Below are positions 1 to 10,500 of a stretch of 64,000 nt of DNA, piece after piece. The stretch covers positions 84,841,501-84,905,500 of the forward strand of contig CP136890.1 of assembly GCA_034359265.1 (NCBI GenBank), given 5' to 3'. Below the pieces are notes generated by a model that saw only the letters and a program-made list of their open reading frames with translations, did no database searches and was not told the DNA's origin. The number at the start of each line of letters is the position of its first letter. Position 1 is the stretch's first letter. Position numbers and translations under genes: made by a program. Source of the stretch: Canna indica (taxonomy: Eukaryota; Streptophyta; Magnoliopsida; Zingiberales; Cannaceae).

Positions 1-363
1 TATTACCCTATTATCATAGTAAATTTCTCTTTGTGAGCCGAAAGGAACATGTTCCCGGTGACCACTAAACTTGCTACTTTGGGTGTTTGAACCATTCATG
101 GGCTTTGATTTCTTCTTGTAAATGGTTCTCTTGAAGGAAGAGTTGAAAAACTTTGCCAGCTTACTTTTCTTGTCCTTAAACCATTGGTTCTCATCTTTCT
201 TGGACCTCACAAGTGTCTCCAAGCTTAGTCTCTCCTCTCTCATAGACCTTTGAAGATCGAGACTTACCTTGTCGACGATGGCGACTCCACTGGAGAAGTA
301 TTGTGTCACCTCAAAGATGTTGATTTCTTCGGAGTTGCCTCGGTGGCAAGCCTGTGAATACAT
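1..363 (-). CDS. Partial ORF of unknown function, runs off the left edge
   Basis: An open frame starts at ATG 363 (MYSQACHRGNSEEI...) and stays open for 121 codons to the window edge. The middle is charged and helical (SMREERLSLETLVRSKKDEN), followed by a lysine-rich stretch and a polar S/N/Q tail. I do not recognise the family. It could be the gag-like or accessory region of a transposon, or a piece of a host gene. The frame may have an upstream exon because CACAG precedes GCTTGCC near 345-350. Low certainty. Confidence 0.3.
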   Translation of the reverse strand, partial: MYSQACHRGNSEEINIFEVTQYFSSGVAIVDKVSLDLQRSMREERLSLETLVRSKKDENQWFKDKKSKLAKFFNSSFKRTIYKKKSKPMNGSNTQSSKFSGHREHVPFGSQREIYYDNRVI

Positions 364-547
364 GTTTGAGGAGATACATTTGGGGGACAAGAGAAATTGG
401 AAGTAGAGATGGCTAGGGTTGCGTTTGAAGCTTGAGAAGCTACTATTCACTGCCTTTTAATTAACACGAGCCATGAGAGGAGGAATTAATGGATGGTGAA
501 GTGTGTTTGGCTTTTCGAGGCAACTTTACTTGAAGCCGTTTATGGAT

Positions 548-907
548 TACTACAACACAATCAATTTATAGAAACATAAAATTAAAGATAAAATAAATTT
601 TGTTTCTAAATATTCACATTTAGAAATTAATTTACACAAAATTTATTCCTAATTAACATCTAAATATTTATAAAAATAGTTTTAGAGTCAAATCAATTAA
701 GTGACCCTACTGTTGTTGTTTCTATAGCTTAGAGTCAGATAAATTAAGTGACTATGTTGTTGTTGTTTTTATAGATCTTTAGAGACTAATTGTGAACAAA
801 TTATATATATATATATATATATATTAGTTTCTAAATGTGAAGATTTAGAAACAAAAATATAATTTACCTCTAACTTTGTGTCTGTATAGATCGATTGTAT
901 TGTAGTG
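548..907. mobile_element. CACTA-type MITE
   Basis: Terminal inverted repeats of about 27 bp: the left end reads TACTACAACACAATC (CACTA with one change), and the right end is the inverse of CACTACAATACAATC. A 3-bp GAT duplication flanks it (545-547 and 908-910), as expected for CACTA elements. The interior is AT-rich with a (TA)n run at about 802-825 and no ORF. Confidence 0.7.
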
Positions 908-1664
908 GATGGTCTATATAGCATATAAGGAAGGAAAATTAGACTAAAAAATCACAAGATTTGTAGAGATTTTACGTTCTACCCAGGATTTTAAAATTTG
1001 TCTATAAATGCACAACATTTACATTCATTTATGTTATCTACCAAATCGTCAAGAGTCGTCTCAACTTAGCTGACGTGGAGGTAAACGACGCTTGCGTGGC
1101 TGACGGTTTCATACGTGGTTGATGACCCCACTTTTTTTTTCTCTCTCTTCTCTTCTTCTTCCCAGGTGACCCCACTTTTTTTTTCTCTTCTTTTCTTCCT
1201 CCCTTTTCCCCTCTCCTTCTCCTGCACCTCCATCTCCGCCATCGCTGCCTCAACTCTGCCATCCCCAACAACGTCATTGCGTCTTCCCTTCTCCTTCCCT
1301 CAGCATCACTGCCACCTTTGCCTCTCTGCGCACTGCATTGCAGTCCATCACCTACCCTTATCTTCATTGGAGTAGGTCTGAGGACATGAATCCAAGGCTG
1401 TAGTCTTGCACCGTCATTTCCACAAACACCTCCATCCATCACCATTTTGGATGCTTCTCCTCCTCCCCTGATACGACGGTCGTCATCTTTGATTGATTTA
1501 AAAGAGGAAGACGACAACTACAGTTCTCGGTAGCCCAATCTTGCACGCTTCTCCAACACATCCCGCACGCACCTGCTGCCAATGGCCATCTCTCGCTAAA
1601 CCAACCCGTGCAAGCTTGAGAGAGGAAGAGCGAGAAGAAACGAGGCTGGCATCGCCAATTTAAA

Positions 1665-1666
<2 letters not shown>

Positions 1667-1714
<48 letters not shown>
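1667..1714. repeat. (GA)n microsatellite
   Basis: About 23 uninterrupted GA units lie inside the Mutator-like element. They create long serine/leucine ORFs on the minus strand that are not genes. Confidence 0.95.
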
Positions 1715-1718
<4 letters not shown>

Positions 1719-1966
1719 GTACGCAGGGCTGCAGTGAGATGCCGAGATCAGAAAAGGAGTGCAAGGAACCGCGAAGTTGATGGAGGAAAGCATGAGAAAA
1801 GGAAGCAAGCAAGCTTATTGAGTGGAGCAGGCCCTCCTCCCTAAATAGCTTCAGGCAATGCATTAAGCAAGTCTCCACTTCATCACCTGTTCCAAATAAG
1901 TTGACAGGAAGCTGGATGCAACACCAAATCAACTTGTCGTCTTTCCTTTTCAAGTCATCTTGTCCC

Positions 1967-3593
1967 TGTTGGTGAAATGGCCACACTACAGGGAGGCTGA
2001 ATAGTGTGTTAATTAATAAAATTAGCCTAATTCTGATTTTAAACTTTTCTTAAACTACTTAGGCAAGTTGCAATTTATCAACTAAATGCGGAAGCAATAA
2101 TAAAACAATTTAACACAAACAGAGATAACAATGCTAACACAATAATTTATAGTGGTTCGGCCCCAATGCCTACTCCACTACCTAAGCACCCCGCTTAGGA
2201 TTTCTAAACTAGTTTAACTAGATTAATTAGTTTCTTTACAATGAGGACTTTACATCGAAAAGTCTCCGCTCTCAAACCGAATGCACTTCCACACCCGGAA
2301 GTATCCCGCCTTCCTACCGAGAGCACTCTCCCACCTCAACCTAAGGATAACTCAACTAATCCTAGCAAACTACGTTTACACCGGTGGATTTAAACCTCGC
2401 TCAAACACCAAGGCTACCACCCAATTTCAAGACCTACACTATAGGTCTTATACAAACTCAAATACAAAGAAGTAAATAAGAAAATATAATAATAAATGGA
2501 GTGATAAATCAAATAATAAATTACTTAGCTCTACAACAAGATTCCTAGCTTCCTCTTGATGCCTTTGATGATTAATCAATGAAGGAATGAAGGTAAGATC
2601 AAGGTTTTTGGCTCAAGCTAGAGTTTTCACAAGATTGGCTCAATGAAGGCTTGGAATTGATCAAAAGATGGCTCAAGGAGGTTAGAGGTGATCAACATCA
2701 TGAAGGAAGACTCTCATGGCTTCCTATTTATAAGCCATGAAGAGAAGAGAGAGCTCTCTCTTCTCAACGGGCGATTTTTTGCCCGTTACAGCCCGTCGGT
2801 CGCTTGTCCGATCGATCGTCGGTCGATTGACCAAGCGACCGCCCGAGCGACCGAAGCATTCTGCCCATTCTGGGCAATGTTCGGTCAACCAAAATGCCGC
2901 CGATCGACCAGTCGATCGATTGAACTTGGGCATGTCAGACTACTTGTTTGCTTGGGTTTTTTTGCTTGTTTGCTCGTTTCTGGTTCCGTCTTCGCTAAAT
3001 TAATAACTTTAAAACATAAATGTTATATAAGGATTACCCCCATTTGGATTCAATAAAAATATCTAAAAAATCAAAATTCTTAAGAATCAAAATCTAGTTT
3101 TTGGGGTCTAGTACAAATTTTCGGAAAACAAAAATTTTCTAATCTCCCGGGTCAAATATGGGTATGTTAAAGGCTTCCAAAAATTCCTTAAAAATATCTC
3201 GTTATCTAGTTTTTTCCCAAGGAACAATTACCGTCATTTTTTGTGTCAAGAAAATGTCTATGTCATATAGCCCTCCAAGAAGCTCCCTAGGCTTAGTGAA
3301 TTTCAGGACGGTTTTCGGGTTTTCATGTTTTGGGGTTCGGGTTTGGTTTTTGGGTTCTTATGCATCATCATGAGGATTATATCATATTCTAGACACCCTA
3401 AATCTAAACTCTAACTTTGCGAAGAATCCCGAGCGTCGACGAGCGTCCTTGCCGATTTCTCTAATTTTTCGATCGCGGACGTCATGCGCTAACTGACTTG
3501 GAACCTGAAAGAATTTCTCAATGAAACATTAGTTCTATGTTTGTTATAATCAAAATCGAGATTAAGACCAAGGTAGAAAACCTTAGGCCAATA
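1967..3593 (+). mobile_element. Solo LTR, copy A of a 1.6-1.8-kb LTR family
   Basis: Starts TGTTGGTGAAATGG and ends CCAATA (decayed CCAACA), with a perfect 5-bp duplication GTCCC at 1962-1966 and 3594-3598. Its reverse complement matches 56527-58285 along the whole length: the GGTTCGGCC and AGTATCCCGCCTTCC blocks, the GATCGATCGTCGGTCGATTG cluster at about 2800-2930, and the AGACCAAGGTAGA end. No internal retrotransposon sequence is attached, so it is a solo LTR left by recombination. It is inserted inside the Mutator-like element. Confidence 0.82.
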
Positions 3594-3794
3594 GTCCCCT
3601 TCACCCAACAAATTAACCCTACAAGAAACTTCGTCAAAAAAAGATCACCTAGATTCCCCCTTGTGCCAGCACATAGTGAGAAGAACTCTGCTGACAACGA
3701 CGACCAGATATTTCGAGCCTTCAAAAGAAAGCATATAATGGAACAAACATATTAAGATCAACCACATAAATAACAAAGAAAGTGACATCAAACA

Positions 3795-4060
3795 GTGGAG
3801 GCAGGTCGTGTAGAGGTTCCGCGGAGAGGGTGATGAGGTCGGTGGGATCGAGGTTGAGATGCTTGAGGGCGGTGATGAGGACGGGAAAGCTCTGCGTTAT
3901 TGGAGCCGTATGAAGCTGGGAGGAATTGAACTCAGATGATGGGAAAGCTCTCGTGGGGTTGGTTGAGATGTTTGAGGGCGGCGATGAGGATGGAAAGCTC
4001 TATGTGAATCACGCCGGAGAGGGTGACGAGGTCGGTGGGGTTAAAAATAGTGAATGAGGG
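3795..4060 (-). pseudogene. Class III peroxidase-like gene fragments, duplicated
   Basis: Read on the minus strand, two successive stretches look like the peroxidase segment before the proximal histidine: PTDLVTLSG ... ILIAALKHLN, and SFPVLITALKHLNLDPTDLI then TLS. Plant peroxidases have ...LITAFRNLNLDPTDLVTLSG-type sequence here. The following histidine motif is lost and the two copies are partial, so this cannot be a working enzyme. It lies inside the Mutator-like element and is probably captured host exon sequence. The identification rests on a short motif. Confidence 0.35.
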
Positions 4061-4966
4061 TCCGGAAAATCTCCTGAACGAAGCAGCCAAGGAAATGAAC
4101 CGGAGGAGGCAGGTGGCGAGGCCGATATCATTCTCACCGGTAGTGTCGGCGATGGTGGGGGAAGGAGAAGGGCCGGCGGCGACGGTGAGGGAAGAAGGGA
4201 AGACGCAGTGACGTTGTTGGGGATGGCAGAGTTGAGGCAGCGACGACGGAGATGGAGGTGTAGGAGGAGAGGGGAAAAGGGAGGAAGAAAAAAAGAGAAA
4301 AAAAAGTGGGGTCATCTGTGAAGAAGAAGAGAAGAGAGAGAGAAAAAAAAGGTGGGGTCATCAACCACGTATGAAGCCGTCAGCCACGCAAGCACCGTTT
4401 ACCTCCACGTCAGCTAAGTTGAGACGACGCTTGATGATTTGGTAGATGACATAAACGGATGTAAAAATTGTGCATTTACAGACGAATTTTGAAATCCTGA
4501 GTAGAACGTAAAATTTCTGCAAACCTTTTAATTTTTTAATTTAATTTCCCTATGAGGAATGATGGGAGACAAGGTGTGAGCATTTTGCATGCGTTTACAG
4601 CCTAGAATGTTTTCAAGATGTTGGAGTGGTAGTTTTTGTTTGCTTTATGGACTTCAAGGCATTATCATGAATTATATGTTGGAATTTTTTCTAATCACTT
4701 ACGCTTTTGAATTGTTTCATCATCTAATTAAATGTGTTTTTAAAAGGAAAATCAACTTGTATTTAATCCAAGATAAATGAATAAAATACAAGTGAAGAGC
4801 AAAACAACAAAACACAAACAGGAACGAAAATAAAACCACCAGCCAAAAGCTACAACCACAGTATAATTAAGTTAACTAGAAGTTAAGAAACTCAGTATAG
4901 CAAATCTCATCTAATTAAACCTTTAATTTAACACAAATATATGGTATAAGAGTTAGGTTAAAAATT

Positions 4967-5184
4967 AGAGTAAATTACACTGACCTCTCCTTTATTTGTA
5001 ATTTTGTCTTGTAATCCCCCTGAGTTTTGTAAAAGATTACACAAACCTCCATTGATTGTTGTAAAATATTACACAAACCTCCCCTAAAAAGATTACTCAA
5101 TGGAGGTGACTGTAATTTGAACAAATAGAGGAGAGATCAGTGTAATTTCACTAAACCTCAGAGGAGATCAGTGTAATTTACTCT
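4967..5184. mobile_element. Small MITE with AGAGTAAATTACACT termini
   Basis: Left end AGAGTAAATTACACTGACC; the right end is its near-perfect inverse (GGTCAGTGTAATTTACTCT type). AAAAATT occurs immediately on both sides as a 7-bp duplication. The interior is two inverted arms with GGAGG and CCTCC blocks and no ORF. Confidence 0.65.
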
Positions 5185-6893
5185 AAAAATTAAAATATTG
5201 CCTTACTTTCCTTTTTGTTGGGTTGACCCAATACCACTTGGTTCAACCGGCTTGAGATTATGAGTTCAAAGGTTCAAGTTTGACGCAAACTGAAATAGAT
5301 GATAAAGGATCAAAATATAGCAACCCAACACAAGATTAAATGTTAGAATCAAGCTTTCAGTGTTCATCCGGTAGAAGCAATTAGCCTGGCCTTGATTTGG
5401 ACCAAACTCTAGTTTAGTGGGTTTTTTTTATTAAACTCTAATGTAAGAGTTTTTTCTTTATCAAATTAAGAAGAATCCTATGAATGTGCATGGTCATGTA
5501 GTGATGTTTAAGTACTTATGTTAGATAGTATAGTAGTCTTGAGGAAGCCATTAGGGTATACTTGTGATAGATACTTTGGGAGGGGTTTTTCAGTTTGAAA
5601 TTAAAGCTAGGGGCAAGCAGTTGAACCCTAAAAACACAATGATTGACTAGATGCAGTTCCTAAGGCTTATCACCTATAGCATAAGGTTGAAAGTTGAGAA
5701 ATTGAAGAAACTAAACATCTATATATCTACCTCTAAGGAATTATAAAAAAACATGGATAATAAGGGAGAAAACACAATAACAGCATAAAACTATGGCACA
5801 CCACACGAACACCAAGATTTACGTGAAAATAGCCCTTACTAGGTGCAAAGCTAAAAAATCACGAAAAGAACATGAAAATCCAATAGGAACACAAGTTTCT
5901 CCGAGGTTTCTCACCAAACAAGTCAAGTGCCACGACCCTGAAGCAAATATGTTGTCAGGATGACCTCCAATCAAGCTTGACACAGTGAACTGACAAGATC
6001 TCAGTCTCCAAAATAATACATATGAACTTCCTCAAGGCTTTTGGCGATAATAGCCTCTATAGATAAAAAATGGATAAAAACTTACCATTTTCAAAATTAG
6101 TTTGGAGGGACAGATGAAACTTGTCAACGTTCTAATCGAACCATCAAATGGTCATGCCTTTTGTCCTGCAACCAATTGATTAGTTGTTGATGACCGATGG
6201 TGCCCAAAGTATAAAGCAGGCCTTCAATATTTCTAACGATGACCCGTCACCTCGGTTGACCTGTGCATTAGTCAAGATATTCAGGGAAGACTCAGCACAG
6301 CAGTGCGTTGGGATGAATACCAACGTCATACTACACGGCTCCACGGTCCAACTCATCTATTTTTTTGCACGTGTTCTAAAATGACACGTGTTCTTGCAAA
6401 TATACATGGCCAGGGTGAAAGTAAATACTGTAAGGAAATGTCAATCATTTCTACTTGTAACAGTATTCAAAAAAGATTTAGCAAAATAGTCTGGAAGCTC
6501 AACGCTGAGGCACTTATATTTCACTCGAGACCACTAGGATGCACTTATGCAGCAACTGATTTAGAATTTAATTGTCTTCAAAAGGTGCATCAAGAAGTAA
6601 ATCAATGTAAGCAAATACATATGTATACGCACACAGTGTATACACACTAATTGATGAACACACTGCAATTACTGGTGAATAATCAATAAAATTAATTGAT
6701 GTTCTGAGCTGGGTCTTCCAATATCATACAAAATATTGAACAGTTAAACCACCTTTACATCGAGCCCTTATTATCTCTTCCACGCTCAAATGTCAAAATA
6801 CTATAGCAGATCTTCACATATCCACAATAAGAAAAATAAAAGGAACTGGATATGTACAAGATATGTACACTACCTACAGGTTTTAAATGCAGC
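5185..6893. other. No gene seen; contains the TOR 3' untranslated region
   Basis: The stretch just below 6894 must hold the TOR 3' UTR, but I found no convincing poly(A) signal on the minus strand. The remaining DNA has short ORFs without recognisable similarity and no clear mobile element borders. Confidence 0.5.
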
Positions 6894-7571
6894 TCACCAA
6901 AAGGGGCACCACCTACAAGAAAAAAAAATGCATCAATTCTTTTCACCCAATAATTTAAAAGAAAATGTATTGTAATAAGCTTCAAAAAAACCACCCGGAA
7001 ATTATGATATTAAAAATGAATTTAACCTAATGCATACCCAACATAATTCTGGCACAGATTCTCATGTGAAGTTGCTTGTTGAATGAGCTTTTCGACCTGA
7101 AGCTTCACAGAAAGACCGTGATCAACTTCGCGTGGATCTCCAGAAACCAACTCACTATTTTCGGGTGCATGTTGAATGGAACTGCCAGCTCCAGAAACCA
7201 ATGAACTAGAAGAAAAATCACGACCCGTGAGCTTATTACTCATTCGAGCCATAACAACTACAGCACGCTCATTCAAGACCTCATTAGCATCACCAAGTTG
7301 ATTGACAGCCTGTAGGTATCAACAAGGGCATATAAAGCACAATAAGATATCTGTTAACTAGGCATATGAATCATCAGTATGAGAACCAATAAGCAACCTG
7401 CAGTAGTTCCCTCTCACGAGCTCCCCGAAGAGGCTGAGAAAGCTCTTTACTAGCTGCAGATTCTTCACCATTCACAACTGGCTGAACATGGGTACTCACG
7501 TAATTTGTCATTTGTGGAACTTCATTAAAGTTGAAAAGACGCCAATTTATAAGAGGGTCATGAACAAAAGC
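6894..7571 (-). CDS. TOR: TOR exons 56-58, C-terminal linker and FATC (aa 2315-2468)
   Basis: Exons 7398-7571, 7038-7309 and 6894-6912. Exon 56 codes [20 protein letters not shown], the end of the kinase C-lobe. Exon 57 codes [33 protein letters not shown] and the FATC stretch [17 protein letters not shown]. Exon 57 ends GG before a GTATGC donor. The last coding exon is only 19 nt. It completes a glycine codon and adds WCPFW and TGA, giving the NYVGWCPFW tail found at the C-terminus of TOR proteins. Without it the reading frame would run into intron sequence and end in YALG, so the tiny exon decides the gene's end. Confidence 0.95.
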
Positions 7572-10500
7572 CTGTAACAAGTAGCTCAAGGCTTAATCTC
7601 CATTCTAATTTACGCACGAAATTTAAAGATTTTGACACTGAGCAACAGGATGCCTTTTTGGTTCCATGAGAATAGTAGATAAAACTTGACAATTGATATA
7701 CATGAATCAATTGGTTTCTTTCCTGCTTAAGCATTTGGAAAGTTGGTCACTAAATAAACATGATTGTCCCAATTAAATTAAGTTATACAGGCGATGAGCT
7801 TGGGCCAATCAAATTCAATCTTGCCTGCCCACATGTATAGATTGGTTCCCTTTCTAATAACATAAGTTTTTGAAAACATTTGGTCACCCAATCAAATTTA
7901 GCACAAATTACTCTCACCACTACCACGCAAATAGCAACAACTTGTCCTCAAGTATTTATATATCAAGAAATCACAACAAAAACCTCAGCAATGATATATC
8001 CAATAATTAGCCAGCAATTAGATTATCCTCTCCTCCTCAACTAAGTACTGCTTAAAGCAATGACCACAGTTGTCAAATAGATATTCGAATCGTGAATCCT
8101 ATGGAATCGTAAGATTCAAAGCACAACTTAAAAAATACAATTTAATATATATATATAATATGGACAAAATACTCATAGAACTCAAAACTATGTCTATATA
8201 CTATGATAACCTAATAAATATAATGATTCATCAATTTAAAAATTCCGTAAGTCTTAAAGAGTGAAGACTAATGCCAAAAAGACACTAGTGGTATGTTTGC
8301 TTCATTGGATAGGATTGGATGATAAGTGATGGAGGATTTGATATGAATTTTTTAAATCCGGTGTACATCAGATTAATATTAATTTTATATTCTTATATTC
8401 ATATTTTCTTCTAATCCATGCACTAAACAAACAATGGATATTAATCCATCCCTTATCCTATCCTCCCTTATCCTATGAAGCAAATATGCCCTAGTAGTCT
8501 AGTACCACTAGTTTATTAATAATATATTGTCCTAGTCCTAGTCTTATCTTACTCTTCTCCTTCAAGAATCAAGACATATGTCAATGTTTGCTTTGTTGGA
8601 TAGGAAAGGATTGGATTGGATAATAAACAAGGGAGGATTGGATATGAGTTTTTTAAATCCGGTGTACATCGAATATAAATATTCTTCTATTCACATTTTA
8701 TTATAATCCATGCACTAAACAAACAATGGATGTTAATCCATCCCCTATCCTATCCTCCCTTGTCCTATGAAGCAAACATGCCCTAGTAGTCTAAGTACTA
8801 CTAGTTTATTAAAAATGTATTATCCTAGTCCTAGTCTTATCTTACTCTTCTCCTTCAAGAATCAAGACCTATGTCACTATATTCATCATTGATACCAACA
8901 CCATCATCATCATCATCATCTAACAAGGTAACTCCTCATCTTTTCCCCCTTCATTTTCACCACCATCACTTTCATCTCCAATGTCTTCAACTTCTTCTTG
9001 TATCTCAATTGCTTTTCCTTTTCCTTTGCCCTTCTTGATGGCATTAAGGTTCTCGCCCGCCTAAGACCCGGCTGAATCTAGAAGCTTTCCACTACCAATT
9101 CTGCGATTCAAGTCGCAGCGATGGGAATCACACGGTTCGGGCGATTCAGACCACGATTCAAGCCCAACTTCGATTCATGTTGCAGTTCCAATCGGTGGGA
9201 TGTTGAATCAAACCAAATCACACGATTCAAATCGCAAATCATGCGATTCTCACAACACTGGCAATGACAATCAATGTAGTGAAGGATAAGAAAGAAATTG
9301 CATTCTTCAGACATAAATATATGGGAACAATTAGCCATGAAAATGAATTCACATAATATAGTCCTAAAATTTAGCATTCTAGTTCATGTAAATATGTGAC
9401 TCGTTGGATGCACTCCTACTTCCATACATAAAAAAACTGAAAAAACAATTAATTAAGTGTTACCCTAACTAGGGTACTGACCACGGAAACTAAACAATTC
9501 CATATATCATTTCCACTTTGTGCCTAAGCATAACTCTCTAATTCAATAATGAATAGGATAAAATTCAAAAGACTATCTCCACAAAACACAAATAAGGGCC
9601 TCATTTGACATTCAGATAACTTACCATAATACCATAATATATTTAATAACTTTTTAGATATAATATGAATTATAATATTTTTCAGATAAATACATAATAT
9701 TGAATTGATCATTATTAAAAATTTAATTGAAAAGTGTCCTTAGATTATATAATATTTTAATATTGTTCTTTTCAAAATTTAATTGATAATATTTCAAAAA
9801 GTTATATATAATATTTTAATATTTATCTTATTTTCAAAACTTAATTAAAAATCATTTCATAAATTATAAAAATATTATAGGCTCATGAAAAAAATATAGG
9901 TAATTATTGTATTTGTTACATAAAAATTTAATTAAAAGTAAAAATAATAATAAGCTATTATCTCCATTGATGATTATTCTTATTTATTTCTTCATAATGT
10001 CTTTTTAAATTTAAAATGGGGTAAATAAGCAAGTTTAATATTCTTATCTCATGGGAAGATTTCACATCTCATCTCCCAGGTGGAGATGAAACATCCCACC
10101 TTATATCCCATCAGATGAGATGATTTATCCTACTACTACGTAGGAAAATGTTTAGCTACCAAATGTGAGGTAGATATATATCATCCTACCAATATCCAAT
10201 GGGATGAGCTAATTTTATCGTACCAAATGAAGCCTAATTGTTAATGTTTTCATCTTAATTCTTAAGACACATCCAGTTAACTGTCAAAAAGATTTGAATT
10301 AAAGGAAATAAGCAAATTAGCAAAGTATGAGTTGTGACCTCCATCATTGCCATAACACTATCCTTATTTGTTCGAAGAACTTGCATCACATTTTCACAAG
10401 TGGATCTGAAGTTGCCTTCAATTCCACTAACTCCCATAGCCTTCACAAGCATCCGTGTCAAACGAAATGGAACCTGCATCATGGTTTTGATTAATGAGTT

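Larger units (their letters stand above)
933..4550. mobile_element. Mutator-like element with long TIRs (Pack-MULE candidate)
   Basis: The two ends, roughly 933-1290 and 4195-4550, are inverted copies of each other over about 350 bp. Examples are the shared stretches around TTTTACGTTCTAC, CATCTACCAAATC, TCCACGTCAGCTAAG and CCCCAACAACGTCA. Flanking 9-mers are TATAAGGAA (924-932) and TATGAGGAA (4551-4559), a 9-bp target duplication with one change, typical of MULEs. The interior holds a (GA)n run, a solo LTR and peroxidase-like fragments. I see no MURA transposase, so the element is non-autonomous. Confidence 0.78.

Noticed and set aside
1038..1986. Serine/leucine- and arginine-rich ORFs around the (GA)n run and C/T-rich DNA
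   Set aside because: Produced by simple sequence and the MULE inverted repeats; the same text occurs inverted at 3932-4364.
6184..6650. Plus-strand ORFs of 66 and 115 codons downstream of TOR
   Set aside because: No recognisable similarity, overlapping frames, and position within the likely TOR 3' UTR.
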